Part shown: piece after piece, positions 33,940 through 44,207 of the stretch
Numbering within the stretch: position 1 is the stretch's first letter
Layout of the letters: each line of letters begins with the position of its first letter
Assembly: GCA_006384855.1 (NCBI GenBank)
Contig: VCJN01001341.1
Span: 1 to 64,000 of the forward strand
Origin: Tetraselmis striata
Taxonomy: Eukaryota > Chlorophyta > Chlorodendrophyceae > Chlorodendrales > Chlorodendraceae
Direction: 5' to 3'
Length of the DNA stretch: 64,000 nt
Program-made: the position numbers and the translations under genes
Notes under the pieces: generated by a model
Database searches by the model: none
What the model saw: the letters and a program-made list of their open reading frames with translations, nothing else
What the model was told of the DNA's origin: nothing

Positions 33940-35555
33940 AAGGCGGACTTGCAACACCGTCCGGGACAACAAGAATAGGAACGTGGCGGCCCTCTGCAAT
34001 TGGCTTGTGTCCATCGGCATCTGTGACGTCATTCATTTGGTCTTCCTGCCTGTCGGGCACACTCATGAACGGGTTGACCAGATCTTCAGCCGCATCACTC
34101 TTGCGCTATCTCGCAGATCCGCCTACACAGTCGAGGCCTTTCTTGGCTTGGTGGCGAAGGCATTCTCGCCCACTCCGGAGATTTCCGAGCTCTCATTCTC
34201 CCTCGACTTCTCTGAGTCGTGGTTAAGGCCCCATTTCCAAGACCACACTCAGGACATCAGCAAGCCGCACAAATTCGAGTTCACCCGTGATGACGCCGCC
34301 ACGTCTGGCGGCTCGTTGCGCACCGCCTTATTTGTGGTCCAACACACCGCTTTCCGAGCCCGTGCAGATCTTGAAGAGCGCGCCAACGGGGACGCCCGAG
34401 ATTCGTGCGGGCCGGCCCCTTTTGTACGCTCTTTGCGACAAGAAAAGCCCGACGCGCTGAAGGTCCAAAGGTACTTGGGTGAAGGTCAGGTCGTACATCA
34501 CGGACATGTCGGTCCAGTGGCACTTCTTCCATGTCGACCGCGAGAGCTGTAAGAACCTGCTCAACGACTTGGATGAGATGCAAACTGCTCCTTCGGCAGC
34601 TTTCTCCGGGTTCTGGCCGCAGCGGAAAGAGGAAGTTGACGACTTCTTGCGCGAGCACGGGCAAAGCGCGTCCGCTGAGGCACGTCACACGATGGCTACC
34701 AACGCCGACCTCAACAATGCCGAAGCCGCTCGCGTTGAAGCCGGTTCGAACTCAAGTGCTTCAAGATGACAGCGTCTTCCAGGGAGTGCACGCCGGCGCC
34801 AAGGAGAGGCTTCATGGCAACACATCGCCCGGCGATGCAATAAAGGGCACGAACTACCTCGTTGTCATCGACGTCTCCGATGTGAGTCCCATTGTTTGTC
34901 ATTTTTGCCAGTTACGGGACAAATGCATTTTGGTTCAGCATCTGCCTTGCTTGTTATTTTGTCCCACCTAGGACGAAAATGGTATGGCGTCTCGCTCGGG
35001 ACTAACATAGCTCGCGGTCTTGGCCATCATTAGGCGCATGACGAAGACTAGTGCCCTGAAACTCTTGGTGATTGGGAGTCGAGATTCGTCATCGGGCTTG
35101 TGAAGTCGCGCGAGACTACCGAAGACATGTTGACCGTGGCCGTATACGAGCCCTTCCATGCCGATGCAAAGGGCAAACCTCTCATGCCCCTATGGTTGTA
35201 TGCGCAGACAAAAGGAGGGAAGAAGCCGGTCGACATAAGCTAGGAGAAGTGCGTGACGCTTCCTTGGAAGCTTGTTGAAGCCGTCCCCATATCGTACGCG
35301 AAGGCCATCCATGACGCTTCGGGAAGTCGCGAGGGGTTCAACGAGGACGGCACCATGGTCGGAAAGAAGTGGTACGGTAAAAGCATCCAAGTCGTGAAGA
35401 CATACGCGCAAAGTGGGTGGCAAATCAGCCAGCCACGAAACAACTGCGTCCACGTCATGTCAACCACCCCAGCGCAACGCAAACCCGGTGGAGTCGTCAA
35501 GTTTCACGCAGCCACGAAGAAGGACTTGCTTGAGTTGGGAATGCTCAACGAGTAA
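33940..35555 (+). pseudogene. DUF7869-domain (transposon-associated) gene, broken
   Basis: The + frame carries NTVRDNKNRNVAALCNWLVS followed by FLPVGHTHERVDQIFSRITL, the D-N...KN and VGHTHExVDQxFS signature of the DUF7869 family, often found in repetitive, transposon-like genes of protists and algae. Downstream, in other frames, come YLWSNTPLSEPVQILKSAPT, VRSYITDMSVQWHFFHVDRE and RKEEVDDFLREHGQSASAE. A C-terminal piece (about 35070-35555) reads DWESRFVIGLVKSRETTEDM and VYEPFHADAKGKPLMPLWLY, then a TAG at about 35240, then KCVTLPWKLVEAVPISYAKA to a stop at 35555. At least two frame changes and one in-frame stop show decay, unless introns explain some of them. Confidence 0.55.
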
Positions 35556-35834
35556 ACTAGTAGCAACGTCTTGTGGCTAGCCGGTGGATTTAATCATCAT
35601 AATAAATATTGATTTGCCTCATCTTGTCCCATTTTGGACAAAATGCTCCAAAACCAGCATTGGATATGCGTCGTGGCTGTCATGCACGCTGACGAATGTT
35701 GCACTATACCCTATAGGTCTACAAACCCAAGCTTCACCACCCGTGAGTCTTAAGCACTGATAGTAGCCCCGGGAACTAGGGTATAACCAAACCATGCGGT
35801 GCAAAATGAATTCCGCGGTGCAAAATAGGCTAAA

Positions 35835-36882
35835 TTACTGTTCACCGCAAAGCGCTGACATGCTTATGTCTTCGCATCGCTTGCTTGCGATGTTCGCGTC
35901 GTTGACGCGGTGCTTGTAGAGCTCCAACAACGGGGCGAACTCGGGCGACCCCAGGTTCTCGATGCCAAGGCGGAGGTAGCGCTCCCGCTGCACGACATCG
36001 AGGGCAAAGGTGTCGCCATTGTGCATCTGCGTGTCCCATTGCATGCGGAGGTAGGCCAAGCGGAACCGATGACCGTCGCCAACGGCCTCCATGCTGTGGA
36101 CGACGGCCTCGAGCCGCTGTCCGAAAGCCGGCGGAATCCCGTCGGTGACGCACGCCGCGGCCAGCAACTTGCGCAGCTCAATGGCCAAGGAAGCCGGCGA
36201 TGAAGGCCCCGTAGCACGCGACGTGGTAGTACTCGTCCACTGCCGTCTGAAGATAAGGTTTACCAAGCAGGTACTCGAGCACGCGGTCGAGGGCAATGCG
36301 GAAAAGCCCCGGGCGTCGCAAACTGCGGGGAGGCATCCCGTTCTCGAAACCGGGCACAGTAGCAGCGAGTGCAGTTTTCCAATCAAGGTAATTGGGCTCG
36401 CTCGAGGGAACGAAGGTCGCACGGACGTTCTTGGTCCACACCACCAGCATGCGGGACTCGTTCCCGCTCGGAATGGCGTTCTCTTCGCCAACGGCAGCCG
36501 GCGGCATAGAAGACTCTTGGATAGCGAAGAACATGGAGAGTTGCTCATGGATTAGCTGCTTCATTCTTGGGTCTTCCGCCTCACGACGCACCACCCCGAC
36601 ACGATCTTGCGCAGTAGCCGGTGTCTCGATACCGTCGACAGCCGCCGCCTTGCCGGCGTCGACCATCTTGGGAGCGGTGGGTGAACCGCTGCCAGACATA
36701 TCGAAGGGGTCGTCCGGGAGGGGGCTGCGGGGAGAAGAGAGAGAGGAGCCTCGGCTTGAGCTTGTCGTGCAGTAGCAGTGAGAGCGGAGGGTGGAAGGTT
36801 TTGTCCCGTTTCCGGGGTAATGGTGAGCAATCTGCACGGTCCGAAACCTCGATTCGGTATTATGCGGGCAAGAGGCCATCAC
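35835..36882 (-). pseudogene. Unknown protein, two overlapping ORFs joined by a frameshift
   Basis: The upstream minus frame (36882-36178) begins with a Ser/Pro-rich leader, then MSGSGSPTAPKMVDAG, MKQLIHEQLSMFFAIQESS, RATFVPSSEPNYLDWKTALA and ALDRVLEYLLGKPYLQTAVD, ending GAFIAGFLGH. The reading then continues in the overlapping frame with AIELRKLLAAACVTDGIPPA, RFRLAYLRMQWDTQMHNGD and FAPLLELYKHRVNDANIAS to a stop at 35835. Protein-like composition on both sides of one shift suggests a single ~340-residue product. No family was recognised. Its position between DUF7869 debris and a satellite array suggests a mobile-element gene (inference). Programmed frameshifting cannot be excluded. Confidence 0.4.
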
Positions 36883-36897
36883 AAAACTAAGTGAGTG

Positions 36898-36956
36898 GCC
36901 CCATCGTCTAGCGGACGATGATGGTTTTACAAGATTCGACGGGTATTGCTGGGGTG
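36898..36956 (+). other. tRNA-like remnant (tRNA-Glu-like head)
   Basis: gccccatcgtctagcgg resembles the 5' end and A box of a eukaryotic tRNA-Glu. About 40 nt later come a ttcgacgggtattgc stretch and ctggggtg, which could pair with the 5' gccccat. At 59 nt it is too short for a functional tRNA, so a decayed or primer-related tRNA fragment is likeliest. Confidence 0.3.
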
Positions 36957-38690
36957 ACCCGTGTTTTCGCCGAGGGCGACACTGTCCATGGTTGATGATA
37001 TCGCGATCACACGGCCATACTTATATAACAATCGTGGGTGATAAAATACTACCGCACACGTATCGATTTATCGTTGACACGATATATCGTTACTAATATT
37101 CTTAGGACATGTCCGGCGTTCATGACTTGTAACAATATCACGTTGACTCGACATAAATTAACGTGACTATTGACTGCGTTGGCGACATAATCGTATGAAC
37201 AATCGTGGGTGCTAAAAGCTACCGCACTTGTAAAGATTTATCGTTGATAGGATATAGCGTGACTAATAACACTATGCGGTCGGGGCATATTGTGCGGGGT
37301 TATTGATGAGAACGACATACTTGTATGAAAGACTGTGGATGATAAAATACTGCATTACATAAAACGATTTAACGTTGACACGATATATTGTCGGGATCTA
37401 ATACTGTCGGGACATAATGTCCGACATATCTAGTATTGTCGGGACAAAATACTGTCGGAATATGTCATCTTGTCGCAACATAATCTCCGGGGTTCGCGAC
37501 TTAGAACATTGTATCATTGATACGACGATGCGGCGTGCTGACTACTGTCCGGATTGGTGACATAATCCTATGAACGATCATGGGTGATACACGGCTATTG
37601 CACTTGCTTATCGTCGACACGATATATCGTGACAACACAGTGCGGTCATGACATACTATCCGGGGTTGATGACAAGAGCGACATACATGTATGAACGACC
37701 ATAGTGGGTGATAAAATACTACCGCACCTACAACAATTTAACGTCGACACGATATATCGCTACTTAATAACACTGTCGGGACATAATGCTCGGCGTTCGC
37801 GACTTGTAACGATTTCACGTGACCCGATATAGAGTGAGTACTGTCCGGGTTGGTGACATGCTCGTATGAACGATCGTGCTGGGTGATAAAGAGCTGCCGC
37901 ACTTTTGATAAAATATATACCGACTTATCGTTGATACAATATAGTATGACTAACACTGTGCGGTTGGGACATAATGTGCGGGGTTGATGACAGCAGCGAC
38001 AAACTTGTATGAGCGAGTGTGGGTGATAAAATACTACATCACATGTAACGATGAATCGTTGGCACTATATATCGTTATTGCATACTTATACTGTCGGGAC
38101 CCAACGTCCGGCGTCGCGAACTTGTAACGATTTCACGTTGAGTCATACCCGATATAGCGTGACTACTGTCCGGGTTGGTGACATATTCGTATTATTTATT
38201 ATACCTGTGATTGCGGGTGATAAAAAGCTGCCGCACTTGTAACGATTTATCGTCGGTACGATGTAGCGTGACTAACACTGAGCGGTCGGGACATACTGTC
38301 CGGGGTTGATGATAACATCGACATATTTGTATGAACGACCGTAGGTGATGAAACACTACAACACATGTAACGATTTATCGTCGACACGATATATCGTTAC
38401 TTACTACTAATATTGTCGGGACATAATGTCCGGCGTTCACGACTTTGTAACGATGTCACGTTGATCAGATATATAGCGTGACTATTGTTCGGGTTGGTGA
38501 CATACTCGTATTAACGATTGTGGGTGATAAAAAGCCGCCGCACTTGTAGTAACGATTTGTCGATACATCGCGACTAACACTGTGCGGTCGGGACATATTG
38601 TCCCGGTTGATGTTAACGACATACGTGTATGAGCGACTTTGGGTGATAGAATACTATCGCACCTGTATTTTACCCTTGACCTCCGCCATT
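36957..38690. repeat. Satellite-like array of ~300-320-bp dimeric units
   Basis: The block gataaaatactaccgc or variants recurs at about 37039, 37212, 37335, 37590, 37709, 37885, 38028, 38219, 38347, 38525 and 38646. Spacings alternate roughly 120-145 and 175-190 bp, giving a higher-order unit of about 300-320 bp repeated about five times (one 374-bp unit has an insert). Each unit contains near-palindromic cgttgacacgatatatcg, and phrases such as gtcgggacataatgtccgg. No ORF of note. It is A+T-richer than flanking genes. Confidence 0.9.
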
Positions 38691-39704
38691 GTGCGACTAG
38701 ACCGGTATGCGTCTAGGAAGCAGTCCTCCGGTTTGGAGATTCGTCACGACCCCTGGCGGAGTCGCACCAACCGAGCATAATACCGTCCGCATTGTCAAAT
38801 CACTTCAATAATCACGAATCTGAAACCCACACTGACAAAGTCTTTGTAGCTGTGGTGATTTATTATGCGAGTCTTGTGTGCCGGTACAACGTAGTGGGCC
38901 TCGCGGTCGTCGGGAGAGACGCGCAAAAGCCGCTGGTCATGAGGCAGCATCCGATCGTCCAATAAGGTAGGGCTTCGGGGCGTGTGCCTCATGTTGTTCG
39001 GAGGGCGAGGGTCGTCGGGCGGGGGAGCCTCGCTTGGCTCTCGTGCCGACGGTGGTGCGAGAGGTCGCCGAGTGACGTTTGCCGAAGGTGTGCGTGACAC
39101 AAGATTCGCCAACAACATCTTCCGCACACCAGCATTCGACCCCTTTATTTGGCACCTGTGTTATGCGCCTATCCCGTCCGATGCGTTCTCGATGCGACCC
39201 CTTGGTGCGTGATGTAGTCGCCGGTAGCATGGTGCGGACTGTCGCCGAGCGAGTGCTGGAAGCATCACAATAAGAGGGCGGCCGAGGGCAGAGGGTGGCC
39301 GTTCAAAGTAATTGAATATATCAGCGCGAGCGCGAGCCTTATATATATGATGCTCTTTGGATTTGAACTCCTACCTCGCGCCCGGCGACTGTGCAACCTA
39401 TCACTATTGGGTATTTGAATTTTAGAAACGATATATCGTTGCACCGCGATATCGTTGCACTACCGCGCGGCTGGGCGTGTGCTAAGCCCTAGCTATGCGG
39501 GTAGGACGCTAGGTTATACGCGAGGGGCGCAGGGAGAGCGAGGACCGGGTTACATTAACGTTCAGTGTCCGGCTCAATAATTTAGAATGCTTCTGTGGTC
39601 GTAACACCCACAGGCCGACACCCACAGGCCACTGGGTCGCAGCCCACCGTAACGACCGCACAAGTGCTGGCGGTGGTCGCCACCAGGCCCTCTCGCCTCT
39701 CTCG
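38691..39704 (-). other. Region right of the array with an unassigned minus-strand ORF
   Basis: Two overlapping minus-strand frames (39230-38937 and 39127-38795) have no recognisable domain. The second ends SYKDFVSVGFRFVIIEVI. A tRNA-like T-arm (aggagttcaaatcc on minus, about 39366) lies near 39360-39415. The rest is the upstream region of the TBC gene. Confidence 0.25.
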
Positions 39705-41435
39705 ATGAGCTCACTGCGCGTCAGTTTGGAGGGGCCGCAAGCGTCGGCGGATAGCCCGGTTCCAAGGGAGAGGCGGGGCGCAGTCGGCGGCCCCAACGCA
39801 AGCGGGCGGCGTGCTGGCAATACCACGGCGGGGGATCGTAAAATAAAAAAGTGGCGGCACATGATCGGCATATGCTGCGCTGACTTTCAGGTTCGCTGCC
39901 GCAGCTGGGAGGGCGTGCCGCCTGACGTTTCACGGCGCACAGTCTGCAGCGCGCAGCTGTAGCGTGCCATGGGCACACCGCTCATACTGCAGGCCTGGAC
40001 GGCATTGGCACAACCTGATGAGTATATATGGCTCGCCGGCGTTGAGTGGCGGCCAGCTGCGCCTGCTGGGGTCTCTGTGGCTCTTTATCTCTACTCAGCA
40101 GCCCATCTTCACGCTTGCCGGCCTGCATGCGTGGCCGCTGCAGGCCTTTGCAGAGCGCGACCCGGCCACGCTGACGCGGAGAGTCCGGAAGGGCGTCCCG
40201 GACCCGCTGCGCGGCGTGGTGTGGCAGCTCTTCAGCGGCGGGCGGAATCTGCTGCTGCAACACGAGGGCGTGTACGAGAAGCTGATGTTGTATGAGTCCT
40301 CCAGCGCCGAGCTGGAGATCGTGCGGGACTTGTCGCGGACCTACCCCTCGCATGTGTACTACCAGCAGCGGCAGGTGGGATCCCCCCCCCCCCCCCCCCC
40401 CTTCGTATCACTCCTCCGCTTGCTCCACATGGCCCCCCAGGCTGATCCATTCCTTGCATCGCCCAGGGGCCGGGGCAAAGGAGCCTATACAACGTGCTAA
40501 AGGCGTACAGCGTGTACAATAGACAGGTACGGGCGGCCCATGCTAGTGAGCGCCAGATGGTCGGTGCCCAGTTGGAGGAGAAGGGGGGAGGGGGGGGGGA
40601 GGGCTGAGATGCGTTTTCTCCGCGGTGCACCGCCACGGGCCCTCAGGTGGGGTACGTGCAGGGGATGGGGTTCATCGCGGGGCTGCTGCTGCTGTACATG
40701 AGCGAGGAGGACGCATTCTGGACGCTGGTGGCTTTGCTCAAGGTGACGCCGCGCCCTGCCGCCTTGCCGGACTGAGTATTGGCTGTGGTGCAGAAGTCCT
40801 GAGGGCGCCGCACCTGGCCGCCTGCTCCACCAGGGCGCGGTTCACCCGCCGATGGAGGGGCTGTACTCCATGGGGCTGCCGCTGCTGCAGCAGTACATGT
40901 CGCACATGCAGGCGCTGCTGGCGGTGGAGGCGCCCATGCTGGCGGAGCACCTGGAGGAGCAGGGCGTGCTGCCCTCCATGTACTGCAGCCAGTGGTTCAT
41001 CACCATCTTTGCATACAACCTGCCCTTTGACCACCTGCTCCGCTGCTGGGACATCTTTCTCCATGAGGGGATAAAGGTGGGAGGAATCAGCAGTGACCTC
41101 CTTAGTACTCCGTCCCCCCCCCCCCCCCCCCCAAATGCCAACGCCGCCCGTGTCCATCTAGCGGCCTGCTTGTGAACATGGTGCCGCCTGCAGACTAACG
41201 CGGACCGGCGGTGGTCGGCATGGCTTGCCAGATTGTGTTTGCCATCGGCCTGGTTCTGTTGAAGAGTGCGGAGGAGGAGCTGATGGGGATGCCCTTTGAG
41301 CAGCTGGTGGCGTCCCTCAACTCCAAGAGCTTGCCGGCGTACAAGATGCAGCCCGACGACCTCATCCAGCAGGCCTTGACCATCTGCAGCTCCAGGGCCA
41401 TCGAGGACATGCTCGCCCAGCCACAGGCGCCCTAG
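39705..41435 (+). CDS. TBC-domain Rab GTPase-activating protein
   Basis: Stimulates GTP hydrolysis by a Rab GTPase in membrane traffic. Six exons, all phase 0: 39705-39890, 40144-40374, 40467-40526, 40647-40742, 40834-41076, 41232-41435, giving 339 residues. A short disordered N-terminus leads to [11 protein letters not shown]. The TBC domain fills the rest: [20 protein letters not shown]; the arginine-finger motif IVRDLSR (residues ~121-127) before [29 protein letters not shown]; and the glutamine-finger motif YVQG (~162-165) in [20 protein letters not shown]. Then come [51 protein letters not shown] and [18 protein letters not shown]. Both catalytic fingers are present, so it should be active. 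It is closest to the compact plant TBC family with little outside the domain. C-tracts lie in introns 2 and 5. Confidence 0.95.
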
Positions 41436-42584
41436 CACGCGCGGTGAGTGGGGCGTTCAGCACTCGGGATATTTTGATTGCGTCAGTGATTTTGCTTGCG
41501 GATGCGCCGTATAGCCTGGACAGCTTTCAGCCGGCGTGGCATGTACCGATGGACTGTATGGTTTTGGAGCACCCACAGTAAAGAGCATTGGTCAGATTAT
41601 TCTGCGACATTTGCAGGGGACAATGTATTGATAGATGACAGCAACTCCCCGCAACGCACGCCGCCGTGCTGCCAACTTGTCGTCTGCTCGGTACGGCGCA
41701 CTTATCCAACGCACCTGGGCATCAGCTTGGCGCCTCGCCGACGACAACATTAATTTATGCAACTTGATGGGTTGCCATGTATGTGCTGTTTGGGATGGCA
41801 ATAAAGTATAGATCACAACGGGTGTTGTCGCACCGATACGAACGTTTACTATTATTAGCCTCAAATTGGTCTGGCATGCAAACTGTAAGAACAATTGCTA
41901 TAGGTCCGCTAAAGCTTCGCTTGCATTCGACTTCTGGCAGGCAGGGCAGGTGCTGATTCGCAGCGCTGGTTTTCCTCGTCAGCACCCGTAGATGATGGGT
42001 CTAGGGGGTTTAGTCGTCATGGGACTTTTACTGAGGTAGTCTCTGAAACACCCACTGGATTCCCTCATTAGTGGCACTGCTACGGCTCCTCCCGACTATT
42101 ATGAAATAAGGCTGTTACAGTAATGCAGTGGTCACTCGAACCAGAATGAGACTGTAACAGTAATCTCATAATGATAACCTTATTGTCGGAATCTGCTGCA
42201 GTGTAGGAGTACTCTGTAGCTGATGGGCGTACCGACCGTCTGCCCGCACCGCAATATCAATCTCAGGTATCCGCCGGCCCTGCTCGGCGCACAATCGCAC
42301 ATCCATATATCCCTTCACCCGCCCGCGGCGCAGCGCGCGATGATACACTGCCGTGGCATGAAGTCAATTACGACACAGGCGGTGACGGCGATGCAGATAC
42401 TGATAGCAGCACCCTACTGTTGCCACTAGTGGCCACTGCTCGCATTCTCCATCTGAAAACATAATGCCATTGGGGCTCCACCGCCAGATGAGAGCTCGCC
42501 GGTTGCAGGCCATTGCCATATGCGCCTCCTGATGGTGTCTAGCCCTCCAGGGGGGGAGGGGGGGGGGGGGGGGGGAGCGGGCTG
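41436..42584. other. Intergenic, TBC 3' region
   Basis: A TGTAA motif occurs at about 41884. Dispersed repeat family C, copy 2, lies on the minus strand at about 41850-41960 (cctgccctgcctgccagaag on minus). No gene seen. Confidence 0.4.
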
Positions 42585-43781
42585 GTGAGCGGGCATGCTT
42601 GCATGTCTGTCCATCGTATATATGACTCTGAAGCCTGGCATGGGGCTGACGCAGTGCTGCGGCATCTGGTGCGGTGGGGCCGCACCACAGAGCGGCTGCA
42701 GCTCATGTGCCGCCTTAGCGACTTCTTGGCGGTCGGGGAGCGTGGGGCCAGCAGTTGCACAATGTGATGGCGCCTGGCACCCTGGATGCGCAGCCACCCT
42801 GCTAAGCGCTGTCTCGCCGCCCTCTCTCCTTTCCTCTGCCCCAAGAGGCTGGTGTGTGTGTGGGGGGGGGGGGGGGGGGGGGGGTCTCAACATGAATGTA
42901 CAGCGCTGGAATCCGGCGACTGTCTTGTTGCTGTGCATAGCTTGCTGAAGTTTCCGTCAAAGTATTTTTTCACCTTGCTGCTGTGGATTCAACACTGGGG
43001 TGGTAACACCATTGTGTATCTCCGTACATGCCTTTTTCGGCCCCAAGTGTACCAATCGAGGCGACATCCGCCTCAAAAGCAAAGCGCTTGCCACGGCAGC
43101 GTGACATATACTCGTCGTACCCTCAGGTACTCCTCGTACATGTGCTCGTAGCGTATATAGTCGCTATACATCGTAATTGTCACACATCCAAGCAACTAGC
43201 TTGAAAACGCACTAGACATAATTATGAGAGTTACGAGACTGTACACGGGACAGCTATTCCAACGCAGCAGTGGCTGCTGGCGTGGGAAACTGTCGACATC
43301 GACCTCGCTGATGAAAATTTGGAGTCGTGTGGGCCTGTTGGTGAGCCGCTGTCGTTTTGGCACGACGCAGATGTGCGCCCAGGCTGGCGCTGGGTGAGCT
43401 TTCGGGACGGGGCCATCGCGAACGCGCTGCAGGAGCCGCTGTGCCGGATGCGACACTTGCGAGGACACGGTAGGCGGACTGCTGCGGCGCTGTGCGCAAC
43501 ACCAAGGGTCAGCACTTCCACCTGTGGGGCCGGCGGGCGCCGGCGGCACTAGGCGGCACCAGCGAGGAGGTGATCTCCGCATTCTTTTTTTGGGGCGCGG
43601 CTATTCCTGGCGCTATACTGGTCCCGGGCGCGTGGCAGTGGGCATATGGCCACCCGCAGATGTCTTTAAATCAGACAAGACTTTCAAACAGCGCAGGCAG
43701 ACTGATCTCTTAGTGACCTCGTGCAAGAAGCATGTGCAGTTTATGCGCTGCTTCCCCGACGATGTAAAGTGTCGCGTGTAG
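42585..43781 (+). other. Exon-like + strand ORF pieces, unassigned gene
   Basis: Three pieces look protein-like. At about 42620-42765: WHGADAVLRHLVRWGRTTER followed by LQLMCRLSDFLAVGERG. At about 43200-43550: TQQWLLAWETVDIDLADENL, FWHDADVRPGWRWVSFRDGA and IANALQEPLCRMRHLRGHG. At about 43550-43781: GYSWRYTGPGRVAVGIWPPA and DVFKSDKTFKQRRQTDLLVT, ending PDDVKCRV. They might be exons of one gene, but splice joins do not close cleanly by eye and I recognise no family. A G20 tract lies at about 42860. Confidence 0.25.
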
Positions 43782-44207
43782 TGCAGGGTATGCGGCAGCG
43801 ATGATCGACGGGCTTGTACGGTCGCGCCGACTTGCGGCTTTGCACAGTCAACATCTGTGACATACGGGGAAGCGGTATTCCATCCCGAGCCCCGTGCATA
43901 GCCAAGGAATATGTGTATCTAGCCGCTACATACATCCGCTATCAGTGTAAAGTCTCAGAGTAAACCTCCGAGTGTTTCGCCACTAGTCGTATCGGATTGT
44001 CCACTGCCAACTTGCCAGGGTTGATTTGTGACATCCAAGCTGAGTGGTTTATGCAATGTGCTGTCTGCTATAAGTATGTACGTGATGCCTGTGCAGTATT
44101 CATGATGACAGCCGTCTGGTCGCCCCCTCGGCAATCCATACATTGGGGGGGAGGATATAAATTAAAAGGGGGAGGAGGTAGAGGCAAAGCGATGGCCTGG
44201 CAGCACG

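Noticed and set aside
36957-38690. CRISPR-like array
   Set aside because: Units are ~120-190 bp, without short conserved repeats and unique spacers, and the genome is eukaryotic.
42426-42938. 170-residue minus ORF with polyproline runs
   Set aside because: The polyproline comes from two G/C homopolymer tracts. No conserved segment.
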